64,000 nucleotides of DNA from Sphingobium sp. Z007. GTDB lineage: Bacteria; Pseudomonadota; Alphaproteobacteria; Sphingomonadales; Sphingomonadaceae. Positions 1 through 8,268 of this stretch are shown here, piece after piece. The translations under genes were made by a program, and so were the position numbers. The first letter of the stretch is position 1. Every line of letters begins with the position of its first letter. The stretch lies in contig NZ_FBXK01000001.1 of the NCBI RefSeq assembly GCF_900013425.1, positions 284,001-348,000 on the forward strand, written 5' to 3'. Below the pieces are notes generated by a model. It did no database searches and had not been told where the DNA came from. It saw only the letters and a list, made by a program, of their open reading frames with translations.

Positions 1-2
1 CC

Positions 3-1862
3 CATACGCAGACCGGTGACAGGTTGTTGACCCGTGGCCGCACCAGCCGGAAGTCCTGGCTTTTGGAACTGGCATTGACTCAGCATATCGCGTTGGGCCT
101 CAATGACGCGCGTCCCATCGCCTCGAGCGATCGCTTATTGGCAGCGCTAGAAGGAACGTCGCTCAATACGCAGCAGCAGCACGCACTCGTCGAGACGGCG
201 CTGACGCGGGATCGGGTCATGGCGATTCACGGTGTTGCCGGTTCTGGAAAATCGACACTGGTGAGAGTTCTCGCTGAGGCGGCCGAGCCGGGAACGGCAT
301 TGATTGCATTAGCACCCACATCATCGGCCGCAGCCGAACTGGGAAACAAGGCGAACATCATGTCTCATACTGTCGCCAGCTTCGTCGCGCGCGGCGGGCA
401 GGGGATCACGGACCGCCATGTGCTGGTTCTCGATGAAGCAGGGCAGCTCGGCAACCGCCAGGCCCAGCGGATGCTGGAGATCAGCAGGACAACCGGCGCA
501 CGGCTGCTTTTCCTCGGAGACGAGAAGCAGACCGGGGCGATCGAGCAAGGCAAACCCTTCTGGTTGATGCGAAGACTGGGTTTGCCGACGGTCGAGTTGA
601 CGCAAGCTGTTCGGCAGGAAACGAAATCAATCAAGGCTGCGGTCACAGCTGCGCGGACGGGGAACTTTGCCGAGGCATTGGCTAAGCTCGATAGCGTCAG
701 CACCGTTGACGACAATGAAAAGATGGCGGAGCAGGTCGTCAATGCCTGGATACGGCTCAAGCGGGACACGCGGGCCGGTACCAATATCCTCGTCCTCGAC
801 AATGCGACCCGGCTGATCGTTAACAGCAAGATTCGCGAAGCGCTGAAAAACGAGAATGGGCTGGCCGCCCAGGATAGTCTGCTTTCCATTCTCGCCCCGG
901 CGGGCTTGACCGATGTCCAGAAGCATATGGCCCGTTTCTACGGGGCAGGACAGGTGGTGCGTTTCGAGCGGGACATTGCAGACCTCGGTATCGCACGGCA
1001 CGCCGACTATCGGGTCGCTGGACTAGGCCGGGAGGCCAATGGGCGCCAGGTTGTGCGTCTCGTCGACGATCAGGGGCGCGTCATACGCTGGGATCCGCAG
1101 ACGACGAAGGCCCGCCACATCAATGTCTTCAATCCTGAAGAGCGGGATATTGCGGAGGGTGACCGTATCCAGTGGCGGCTCGTCAATCGCGAACTCGGGC
1201 TACGCAATGCGGAGCGCGGCACCGCAGAAAAACTTGATGGCCCGCTAGCGACGATCCGCTGGGATCGAGATGGGCGCGTGCAGCAGGTTAATCTATCGGA
1301 ACACCGGACCTGGGATCATGGTTACGCAGAGACGGTCTATTCCGCACAGTCCAAAACCTATCCGCGCGTTTTCGTGCTGGCGCCCGTCGAATCTCCGCTG
1401 GTCAACGCCCAGAATTTCTACACGGCTATCACCCGCGCGGCATTCGGTGCCAGGCTCTGGACCAACAACGTCAAGGAACTGATTGCCAAACTCGAGCGCC
1501 AATCAGGAGAGAAGACGTCTTCGTCGGAAGGTTTAGGTCGGTTGAAGACTGATCGTATAGATGCCTTCTCGAAACGCCGGGAAGGCCATGTGGCAAATCT
1601 GAGGTCCGAGCAGGAGCGAGACCGAACAGAGCGGCGCGATCGGGCGCTCGAGCGACAACTCCACTATCGTGACCGCTCACCCCGTGGCGCGGCTGAGCAT
1701 CTTGCCGACGGGGCGCGGAACATCGCGCAGGTGCTCGACAGGTTTCTCGCAGGCATTCTCGACCATGCGCGCGCCGAAGGGAGAGCGCCGAAAACCGGCA
1801 TCAACCGGGAAAATCATTCTCCTGCACCTCGACCCGAGCCCTCCCACGGCCCCGAACGATAA
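3..1862 (+). CDS. traI: Conjugative relaxase/helicase TraI/TraA-like (MobF type), C-terminal part, cut by window start
   Basis: The frame is open from the first bases of the window (HTQTGDRLLTR... in frame), so the N-terminal relaxase domain lies upstream. A superfamily 1 helicase domain is visible: Walker A GVAGSGKST (about residues 70-78 counted from the TTG at 24), Walker B VLVLDEAGQL about 40 residues later, and downstream a UvrD/RecD-like C-terminal part with the VYSAQSKTYPRVFV and NFYTAITRA motifs. In the family this protein nicks oriT and unwinds the transferred strand during conjugation. The charged C-terminal tail (about residues 490-612) looks disordered or coiled. The neighbour downstream is a lytic transglycosylase, which fits a transfer region. 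TraI and TraA naming cannot be separated from this fragment. Confidence 0.85.
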   Translation, partial: HTQTGDRLLTRGRTSRKSWLLELALTQHIALGLNDARPIASSDRLLAALEGTSLNTQQQHALVETALTRDRVMAIHGVAGSGKSTLVRVLAEAAEPGTALIALAPTSSAAAELGNKANIMSHTVASFVARGGQGITDRHVLVLDEAGQLGNRQAQRMLEISRTTGARLLFLGDEKQTGAIEQGKPFWLMRRLGLPTVELTQAVRQETKSIKAAVTAARTGNFAEALAKLDSVSTVDDNEKMAEQVVNAWIRLKRDTRAGTNILVLDNATRLIVNSKIREALKNENGLAAQDSLLSILAPAGLTDVQKHMARFYGAGQVVRFERDIADLGIARHADYRVAGLGREANGRQVVRLVDDQGRVIRWDPQTTKARHINVFNPEERDIAEGDRIQWRLVNRELGLRNAERGTAEKLDGPLATIRWDRDGRVQQVNLSEHRTWDHGYAETVYSAQSKTYPRVFVLAPVESPLVNAQNFYTAITRAAFGARLWTNNVKELIAKLERQSGEKTSSSEGLGRLKTDRIDAFSKRREGHVANLRSEQERDRTERRDRALERQLHYRDRSPRGAAEHLADGARNIAQVLDRFLAGILDHARAEGRAPKTGINRENHSPAPRPEPSHGPER

Positions 1863-1873
1863 GGAAATTGCCC

Positions 1874-2182
1874 ATGCTTCGCTGCAAGTTTGCCGTTCAG
1901 CTAACCCAGGGAAAGCGCTTCGCAGGCGCCGTCCCGCCTCTGCATGGGTTTGAATTCTGTACGTCGCGCCAGACCCGAGGGTGTATAGTCTTCCTCAGAC
2001 GCATTGGATGGACCGTGCCTTACAGCCGGACTTCTGTCCGTCGTAGCGCCGCTGCCGAGATCAATTCCGGGAGAATGCTCTTTGCATTTCTGAAACGTGG
2101 CCCAGTTGCGGCGCTAGCACTTTACAGGGATCCGACCAATTCGATCACTACGCCTGGGACCGCTATCCGGAGGGTCGGATGA
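1874..2182 (+). CDS. Small hypothetical protein, possibly spurious
   Basis: A 102-residue frame starts at ATG 1874 with a good Shine-Dalgarno stretch (AAGGAAA, 1861-1867). It ends in a TGA overlapping the ATG of the next gene (ATGA overlap), which suggests translational coupling. The sequence is Arg-rich with no domain, signal peptide or membrane segment that I recognise. It lies between a relaxase gene and a lytic transglycosylase gene on the same strand. The main alternative is that this is a non-coding or decayed spacer. Confidence 0.3.
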   Translation: MLRCKFAVQLTQGKRFAGAVPPLHGFEFCTSRQTRGCIVFLRRIGWTVPYSRTSVRRSAAAEINSGRMLFAFLKRGPVAALALYRDPTNSITTPGTAIRRVG

Positions 2183-2685
2183 GGTCATACGGCATCCCCA
2201 GGCTGTTACACACTGCCGTCATCAGTATGGCATTGTACAACGCCCCCGCATTTTCTAAATCCTCAGATGACAGGGAACTGCGAATCGCCGCCTGCATTCG
2301 GCAAGCCTCGCGTGGTCAACCCTGGCTGGAGAAAACGCTTTGGGGACTGCGCGATCAGGAAGCGGGCTGGATCGGCGCCGAGGTTCGCAACAGCAATGGT
2401 TCTCACGATCTTGGTCCCCTGCAGATCAACAGTTGGTGGACACCTCGCATCGCGGCGCTTGTTGGACGTTCACCCGTTCAGGTTCGACATTGGCTGCGTT
2501 TTGATCCCTGCTTCAACGCGCAGGCTGCAAGGTGGATATTCCTGGCCGCCTTGCGCTCAACCGGTAGCTACTGGGAGGCGATTGGCGTCTATCACAGCCC
2601 GACGACGTGGCGGCAGAGACGCTATCGTAGTTCGGTAGCTCGGCATATGCGGACAAGATACGGAGATGCTGTGTTTCGCCCATGA
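2179..2685 (+). CDS. Lytic transglycosylase, VirB1/TrbN-like
   Basis: The 168-residue protein has a hydrophobic N-terminus (LLHTAVISMALYNAPAFS) that looks like a signal peptide, followed by an SLT-type goose-lysozyme-like domain. The segment around GLRDQEAGW supplies the likely catalytic Glu, and DLGPLQINSWW matches the conserved G-x-x-Q-x-N block of the family. Such enzymes open peptidoglycan locally so that a type IV secretion or conjugation machine can be assembled in the periplasm. The position just behind a relaxase gene supports this role. It ends three bases before an IS5-family end, so the original downstream neighbours have been replaced by insertion sequence debris. Confidence 0.75.
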   Translation: MRSYGIPRLLHTAVISMALYNAPAFSKSSDDRELRIAACIRQASRGQPWLEKTLWGLRDQEAGWIGAEVRNSNGSHDLGPLQINSWWTPRIAALVGRSPVQVRHWLRFDPCFNAQAARWIFLAALRSTGSYWEAIGVYHSPTTWRQRRYRSSVARHMRTRYGDAVFRP

Positions 2686-2687
2686 TA

Positions 2688-3180
2688 GGCTTTGTTGCAT
2701 AATTACGCGAGAGTCTGATCGACGTTTTATTTGAAGATGTTATTCGACGCGGACGGAAACCGGCGTTCCTATTTCGGAGAACCGATTGAGAATTGCAGCA
2801 CGGACTTTGATCTCGGTAATTTGACGGTCGAAGGTGCGGGCGACAACGCGCTGGCCCAAGAGTTTGAAGCAGTGCATTTTGGTCTCGACCAGACTGCGGC
2901 GATGATAGCCGCTCCACTTTTTCCAGATTGCGCGACCAAGCCGCTTTGTCGCGCTTAGCGCTCCATTTCGTGCATCGATGCCGGGACCGCCTTCCGCCCA
3001 TGGTTGCCCGTTGCGGCGGACCGGGGTGACCGCATCGGCACCGCGCTCGGCAATAGCGGCATGGCAGTCCCTGGTATCATAAGCGCCATCTCCGCCGACG
3101 CTGAGTATCCGCTCGTCTCTAGGGATTTGCGCCAGGAGAACGGGCAGCGTGGGTGCGTCGCCAATGGCATTCGTCGTGAT
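2688..3180 (-). pseudogene. IS5-family transposase, C-terminal fragment with IS end
   Basis: Reading the minus strand from about 3180 gives ITTNAIGDAPTLPVLL..., then SVGGDGAYDTRDCH, KWSGYHRRSLVETKMH and a final SVRVE followed by a stop at 2740-2742. This is the end of an IS5-family DDE transposase; the last catalytic Glu is in the YHRRSLVETK block. The terminal sequence GGCTTTGTTGCAT at 2688-2700 resembles an IS end. The N-terminal half is missing: upstream of residue I the frame meets a stop, because the sequence switches there to an IS630-type element on the other strand. A relic, not functional. Confidence 0.8.
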
Positions 3181-3652
3181 CCAAACTTACTCGCCGCTGG
3201 GCGAAGCGCGGCACGAGCCCTTCAGCATCAAAGGATCAACGACGGTCTTCCGCATGGATCTTCGGGCGATCTGCCCCGCTGAAAGCAGGGCTGCCGGCAT
3301 CGTCATGCCCAGATGCAACAGCGAAGCGATGAGCATGCATCTTGAGGAAATCGCCTTCCATGTCGCGCCGGGCGCCCACGCAGTGGTGCTACTCGATCAA
3401 GCCGGATGGCACGGCTCTGTCGAACTGGTCATTCCGCCCAACATCACGCTGATGCCGCTTCCGCCAAGATGTCCCGAGTTGAGCCCGGTTGAAAACGTAT
3501 GGCAGTTCATGCGCGATAACTGGCTATCGAACCGCATCTTCAAATCCTACGACGATATTGTCGACCACTGCTGCTACGCCTGGAACAAGCTTGCAGATCA
3601 GCCAAGGCGCATCATGTCCCTCGGACTGCGTCAATGGGCCCATGGGTTCTAA
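3181..3652 (+). pseudogene. IS630-family transposase, C-terminal fragment with a frameshift
   Basis: From 3183 the plus strand reads KLTRRWAKRGTSPSASKDQRR...SAWIFG, typical of IS630 DDE transposases. The continuation AICPAE...MPRCNSEAM is in another frame: one G is missing near 3260-3270 (TTCGGGCGATC where the usual reading needs TTCGGGGCGATC). The rest is intact, including LLDQAGWH, LPPRCPELSPVENVWQFMRDNWL with the last acidic residue, and the end HGF at 3652. Both the truncated N-terminus and the frameshift make it inactive. It abuts the IS5 fragment with no spacer. Confidence 0.8.
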
Positions 3653-3723
3653 TCAATGCGCATTGGTATTAGCTGTGAGTGTGATCAGTTTCGTTGCACT
3701 TTCGACGTCGGCAAACTGGAGGG

Positions 3724-4325
3724 TTACGCTTCGGCCACAAACACCGACCGAGCGTTCGATAGCTCGCGAAAGCCGTACACGCTCTGATAGCGCCCCATGC
3801 CGCTGTCGTTCACCCCACCGAAGCGCAGTCTGTGTTCGGCGTAGTGCATGAGCACGTAGTTCATCGTCACCCCGCCCGAGGAGGTGCGTTCGAGCACGTC
3901 GTTGACGAACGCCTGGTCGCGGCTGAACACGTACATCGCCAGCGGCTTGCCGTTAACGTCTACCTGATCAACCACCTCGTCCAGCGGGTCGTAGGTGATT
4001 ACGGGCAGGACGGTGCCAAAGATCTCGTCGCGCATCAACCCGGCGTCGAGCGGCGGGTCGACGATGATCCTAGGCTCGATCGTGAAGTCTGCCTCATCCG
4101 CGCCGCCGCCCTTGACGATCCGAGCGCCGCGAGAGACAGCCTCGTTGAGGTAGCCGTGGACGCGAGCGAAGTTGCGCGCGTCCACGATTCTGGACATCCG
4201 CTCCTTCCGGAACACCCCGTTTTGGTAAAACATCCGATCCACGGTGTCGTCGAGCGCCGCAACGAGTTCTTCTCGACGCGCTCGGGGAACCCAGACATGA
4301 TCTATGCATGTCTGCCTCCGAGCAA
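3724..4325 (-). pseudogene. Coniferyl-aldehyde-dehydrogenase-like, C-terminal stub
   Basis: The minus strand carries about 200 residues matching the last 45 percent of a class 3-type (coniferyl/fatty) aldehyde dehydrogenase. Homology begins near the catalytic-cysteine region (QTCIDHVWVPRARREELVA) and runs to the stop at 3724. It is about 70 percent identical by eye to the complete gene at 20857-22197. The N-terminal NAD-binding part is absent: upstream of about 4325 the sequence passes straight into the P450 promoter region. Two normally conserved residues are altered (HRLRFGG for HRLPFGG, VNDSGMG for VNGSGMG), consistent with decay. Confidence 0.8.
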
Positions 4326-4345
4326 CGCCCGCGTCGTGGTACGAC

Positions 4346-4390
4346 TTGACAAACGTATCTTTGCGGCGATACTATACCATAAAGAGTATC
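4346..4390 (+). promoter_or_regulatory. Promoter with overlapping inverted-repeat operator for the P450 operon
   Basis: A TTGACA box (4346-4351) is followed after 16 bases by GATACT (4368-4373), a plausible -35/-10 pair. GATACT is also one arm of an inverted repeat whose other arm is AGTATC (4385-4390), with 11 bases between. The repeat overlaps the -10 box, a typical place for a TetR-type repressor site; the third protein-coding frame downstream region includes a TetR gene at 6134. The ribosome binding site AGGAGTG lies at 4394-4400. Confidence 0.5.
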
Positions 4391-4404
4391 ATCAGGAGTG
4401 ATCC

Positions 4405-6156
4405 ATGCGAGTAGGCGACGTCGATCTCACCAGCCCCGACGCTTTCGTCGCTGCCGTGCCGCACGACTATTTCCGGTTCCTGCGCGAAGAAGCGCCGATC
4501 TCGTTCAGCCCGCGTGCCTCCGATGGCGGGTTCTGGAACGTGGTGCGTCACGCCGACATCCAAGCGGTCGAGCGCAACGTAGAGGTCTTCTCCAGCCGTG
4601 CCAACGTCAGCCCGATGGACGTGGCGGAGGCGCATCTTGCCAACACGATCGACAACTCGATCATCATGACCGATCCGCCCAAGCACAACTTCCTGCGCTC
4701 GGCGATCCGCGATTCTTTCCTGCCCAAATCGGTCAAGCAGCTCGAGGACTCGATGAAGGTCTATGCGCGCAACGCCATCGACGCGATCATTGAGGAGGGC
4801 AGATGCGACCTGCACGACGTCGCCGCCTATACCCCGATCGAAGTCGTGGCCGATGTGCTAGGCGTGCCCAAGCGGGACCGTTCCAACCTGTTCAACTGGG
4901 CGAACCTAATGTTCGGTCAGCTCGATCCCGAGCTGTCGGACGATGCACGGGCGCGGCTCGCGGGCTTCCAGATGATTTCCTACGCGCGCCGGATGACGAA
5001 ACGCCGCCGCGCCGAGCCGACCGACGACGTGTTCTCGCTCATCGCGAATGCGACGCGCGACGGACGGCAGCTGACCGACATGGAAATGGGCGCGACCTTC
5101 ATCGTGCTCGCCACTGCGGGCAACGAGACGACCCGCACCCAGTATCTCCACGGCATGGCCGAACTGATCGCACGCCCGGAGGTCGCTGAGGAACTGCGTA
5201 CCAATCCGTCGCTTTTGCCCAACGCGGTCGATGAGATGCTACGCTGGACGACGCCTGCGCTTGGTTTTGCGCGCAAGGCGACGCAGGATTTTGAGTTGCA
5301 CGGGCAGACGATCGCGGCCGGTCAGCGCGTCATGCTGTGGTATGTGTCGGGCAACCGTGACGCTGAGGTGTTTGATGATCCGAACACGTTTGACATTCGG
5401 CGCGAGAAGGTGGGTAACAAGCACCTCGCGTTCGGCTCCACGGGCGGAATCCATCGCTGCCTGGGACAGATGCTGGCGAAGGCCGAACTCAACGCAATGT
5501 TTGAAGAAACGCTGGCGCGTATTCCCGACATGCGGCTCGACGGCGAAATCCGGCGGCTGCGATCGAACTTCACCAACGGTATCAAGCATATGCCGGTCCG
5601 CTTCACCCCTGGTAGGCGGATGGGGGATGACACGCCTGTCCCGCTCTACGCGACCGGCATCGACCAAGCAGGGATTGCAGCGGCTGCCGCAGCCGCCGCG
5701 GCTGCGGTCGCGCCGACAGTGATCGAGGACCGCGACGACGGCATCCGGCTCGTGCCGCTGGCACGTGCGACCCTAACTCTCGGCGTTCCCGCGGTCATGC
5801 CCGGCACGCCGCGCGGTATGCGGATGATCGTCGACGTCGCCGATGCGCGCTGGGAGGGCCGCATCAATGCACGCCAGCTAGGCCAGCCGTCGGGTGACTG
5901 GGCGGTGGTCGATTCCCAAGGCACGCTCTGTTTAGACGTCCGGTCTACGCTGGAGACCGATGATGGCGCGCTGATCTTCGTCCGCTACGAAGGCCGGTCG
6001 GACTACACCAAGGCTGGTGCGTCGCCGATCATCGCCGCGCCGCTATTCGAGACCAATGACCCGCGCTACGCTTGGCTCAACAAGGTGCAAGCGATTGCGA
6101 AGGGGCGAGCGGCCGGGCTGACCACCCTGGTCTATGACATCTATGAGGTCCGCTAG
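4405..6156 (+). CDS. Cytochrome P450 fused to a C-terminal DUF3237 domain
   Basis: The 583-residue protein has two parts. Residues 1 to about 405 form a P450: I-helix ATAGNETTR, K-helix E-x-x-R in EMLRW, and the haem loop AFGSTGGIHRCLG with the axial Cys. The I-helix and loop resemble the CYP125/CYP142 group, but the loop has one extra residue and its Phe is displaced. A linker with about ten consecutive Ala (near residues 425-438) leads to about 140 residues matching DUF3237, a small beta-barrel family (PLARATL..., GDWAVVDSQGTLCLDVR, DDGALIFVRYEGR, YEVR at the end). P450s of this class are normally about 400 residues and stand alone. The substrate is unknown; the operon partner epoxide hydrolase suggests an epoxidation or hydroxylation route. 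Confidence 0.85.
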   Translation: MRVGDVDLTSPDAFVAAVPHDYFRFLREEAPISFSPRASDGGFWNVVRHADIQAVERNVEVFSSRANVSPMDVAEAHLANTIDNSIIMTDPPKHNFLRSAIRDSFLPKSVKQLEDSMKVYARNAIDAIIEEGRCDLHDVAAYTPIEVVADVLGVPKRDRSNLFNWANLMFGQLDPELSDDARARLAGFQMISYARRMTKRRRAEPTDDVFSLIANATRDGRQLTDMEMGATFIVLATAGNETTRTQYLHGMAELIARPEVAEELRTNPSLLPNAVDEMLRWTTPALGFARKATQDFELHGQTIAAGQRVMLWYVSGNRDAEVFDDPNTFDIRREKVGNKHLAFGSTGGIHRCLGQMLAKAELNAMFEETLARIPDMRLDGEIRRLRSNFTNGIKHMPVRFTPGRRMGDDTPVPLYATGIDQAGIAAAAAAAAAAVAPTVIEDRDDGIRLVPLARATLTLGVPAVMPGTPRGMRMIVDVADARWEGRINARQLGQPSGDWAVVDSQGTLCLDVRSTLETDDGALIFVRYEGRSDYTKAGASPIIAAPLFETNDPRYAWLNKVQAIAKGRAAGLTTLVYDIYEVR

Positions 6157-6859
6157 CTCCGCACCCGCTGGCGGGGCCGTGGCGGACGACATCCTCGCCG
6201 CCGCGCGGCACGCCATCGCGGCACGCGGGCTGGACGCGACGACGATCGAGGATATCGCGGCCGAGGCAGGGGTCAGCCGCGCCACGCTGTATCGGCGCTC
6301 GGGCGGGCGCGAGGCGATCCTGGTCGAGGTGCTTCGGCGGGAGGCGGAGCCGTTCGTCTCGGAAACGAATGCCGCCGTCGGTGAGCGCTCCGGGCTCACC
6401 GAGCGACTAATCGCGGGCCTCGTCTACGCGATCGACGCGCTGCCACGCTATCCGCTGCTTCACGCCGTTTTCGGCAGCACGACGTCAGACGCCAAGCTCA
6501 AGATCGTCCGGCCGGTGTTCCGCGCGCTGGTTGATGCGACGCTGCTCGCCGTGCTCGCCGATGCGCGTGCGAGCGGCATACCGGTCCGCGACTTTGACCC
6601 GGACGAGCTGGCCGACTGGCTACTTCGAGACTTCCTCTACGTCGCATCGCAGGCGCCTTGGCCGCAGGGCGAGCTGGAGCGATATCTCGCCACGTTCGTG
6701 ATGCCCGTGCTCCAGCCAGGCTTGCCGCCACCCGGCACCGTTCAGGCTTTCGCTTCGCTGGAGAGTATTGACCGGATGACCATCGCGATCGACGTCGCGG
6801 CGCGCGAAGCGGCAGGGTTGCGCCGTCAAGTCGCCGAGCAGCTGCAAAGAGGCAAGTGA
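6134..6859 (+). CDS. TetR/AcrR-family transcriptional regulator
   Basis: About 240 residues, with an N-terminal HTH: ILAAARHAIAARGLDATTIEDIAAEAGVSRATLYRR is the classical TetR DNA-binding segment (about residues 18-55). The ligand-binding C-terminal part is not specific. ATG codons at 6134 and 6143 both lie inside the end of the P450-DUF3237 gene, so the two are translationally coupled. The stop overlaps the start of the epoxide hydrolase gene (TGATG). It probably controls its own operon through the inverted repeat at 4368-4390, sensing the P450 substrate or product; that is inference. Confidence 0.85.
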   Translation: MTSMRSASSAPAGGAVADDILAAARHAIAARGLDATTIEDIAAEAGVSRATLYRRSGGREAILVEVLRREAEPFVSETNAAVGERSGLTERLIAGLVYAIDALPRYPLLHAVFGSTTSDAKLKIVRPVFRALVDATLLAVLADARASGIPVRDFDPDELADWLLRDFLYVASQAPWPQGELERYLATFVMPVLQPGLPPPGTVQAFASLESIDRMTIAIDVAAREAAGLRRQVAEQLQRGK

Positions 6860-7998
6860 TGAGCGACGCGATCGAACCGTTCACCCTCGCGATCCCGCAG
6901 GCCGCGCTCGACGACCTTGGGGCACGTCTGGCACAGACGCGCTGGCCGGAGCGCGAAACGGTCGACGGCTGGCAACAGGGCGTGCCGCTCGACGCTATGC
7001 GCCGGCTCATCGACCATTGGCGCGATCGTTACGACTGGCGGCGTTGCGAGGCGATGCTTAACGCCTTTGGCCAGTATCGCACGATAATCGATGGTCTCGG
7101 CATGCACTTCCTCCACGTCCGTTCGCCCGAACCCGGGGCACTTCCCCTGATCCTGACGCACGGCTGGCCCGGGTCGGTGATCGAGTTCCACAAGGTCATT
7201 GGCCCGCTCACCGACCCTCGCGCGCACGGCGGCGATCCGACAGACGCGTTCCATGTCGTCGTGCCGTCGCTGCCCGGCTACGGTTTCTCCGATCGGCCGG
7301 CGGGCATAGGTTGGCCGGTGGCGCGGATCGCACGCGCTTGGATCGAGCTTATGCGCCGGCTCGGCTACCTGCGCTTCGTAGCGCAGGGCGGCGACTGGGG
7401 ATCGGCGGTGACCAACGCGATCGGCGCTATCGGCGCGCCTGAAGTCGCGGGCATCCACCTCAACATGGTCGTCGCGCGGCCGGCCGCGGAGGACATGGCC
7501 GACCTCTCCGACGCGGAGAAGCGCGCGATCGCGGACCTGAAGCGCTACGGGCGCGATGGCAACGGCTATGCAACCCAGCAGGGCACACGCCCGCAGACGC
7601 TGGGCTACGGCCTGACCGACTCACCCGTGGGGCAGGCGGCCTGGATCTTCGAGAAGTTCGCCGAGTGGACCGACAGCAGCGGCGATCCGTACAGCGTGCT
7701 GAGCGCGGATGAGATGCTCGACAACATCATGCTCTATTGGCTCCCTAGCACGGCCGCATCGTCGGCGCGTCTCTATTGGGAGAGCTTCCGCGCATTTAAC
7801 GCCGACCCGGTAACGGTCCCGGTCGCCTGCAGCATCTTTCCCAAGGAGATATTCCGCGCGTCACGCCGTTGGGCGGAACGGCTTTATCCCAACCTCATCC
7901 ACTGGAACGAACTCGAACGCGGCGGCCATTTCGCCGCGTTCGAGCAGCCGGAGTTATTCACGCATGAGCTGCGCGCAGCGTTTCGGCCACTGCGTTGA
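6859..7998 (+). CDS. Epoxide hydrolase (alpha/beta fold, EHN N-terminal domain)
   Basis: 379 residues from the ATG at 6859 (a GTG precedes it). The N-terminus (PFTLAIPQAALDDLGARLAQTRWPE) is the epoxide hydrolase N-terminal domain, as in juvenile-hormone and microsomal-type enzymes. Catalytic features follow: oxyanion motif HGWPGS, nucleophile Asp in QGGDWGS, and the general base His in RGGHFAAFEQPE. It converts an epoxide to a vicinal diol in the cytoplasm or at the membrane. Third gene of the P450 operon, with TGATG overlap to the regulator, so a P450-made epoxide is a sensible substrate. Length is normal for the family. Confidence 0.85.
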   Translation: MSDAIEPFTLAIPQAALDDLGARLAQTRWPERETVDGWQQGVPLDAMRRLIDHWRDRYDWRRCEAMLNAFGQYRTIIDGLGMHFLHVRSPEPGALPLILTHGWPGSVIEFHKVIGPLTDPRAHGGDPTDAFHVVVPSLPGYGFSDRPAGIGWPVARIARAWIELMRRLGYLRFVAQGGDWGSAVTNAIGAIGAPEVAGIHLNMVVARPAAEDMADLSDAEKRAIADLKRYGRDGNGYATQQGTRPQTLGYGLTDSPVGQAAWIFEKFAEWTDSSGDPYSVLSADEMLDNIMLYWLPSTAASSARLYWESFRAFNADPVTVPVACSIFPKEIFRASRRWAERLYPNLIHWNELERGGHFAAFEQPELFTHELRAAFRPLR

Positions 7999-8268
7999 AC
8001 ACCTTCAATCGGCCGTGACTATCCTGATCGTACATGCACCTTCTCACGCTTTCGAGCCGCGACTTTGCTGCACCCCTCGATCGTCTCGCGGTTGGCGGTA
8101 ACGATTCTGTCGGCCGCGACGATCGTGCTAAACGGGGCCATGAGGAAATGTGGGACATTGGTGCCGGAGTAGGTGTCAGCGCGCTATGCAGGGTCGGTGG
8201 CCAGACCAGCAACACCGACCCAGCACGCCGCTGATCCAGAGGTCGAGGAGGCGCGCGCGCCCGGGATC
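7999..8268. other. Intergenic stretch, no gene recognised
   Basis: No convincing coding frame on either strand. Short open frames here lack ribosome binding sites and familiar sequence. The stretch separates the epoxide hydrolase gene from the remains of a pRiA4b ORF-3-like gene and may contain the lost promoter of the latter. Confidence 0.4.

Noticed and set aside
8034..8234. 66-codon frame after the epoxide hydrolase gene
   Set aside because: No ribosome binding site or similarity; composition like non-coding DNA.
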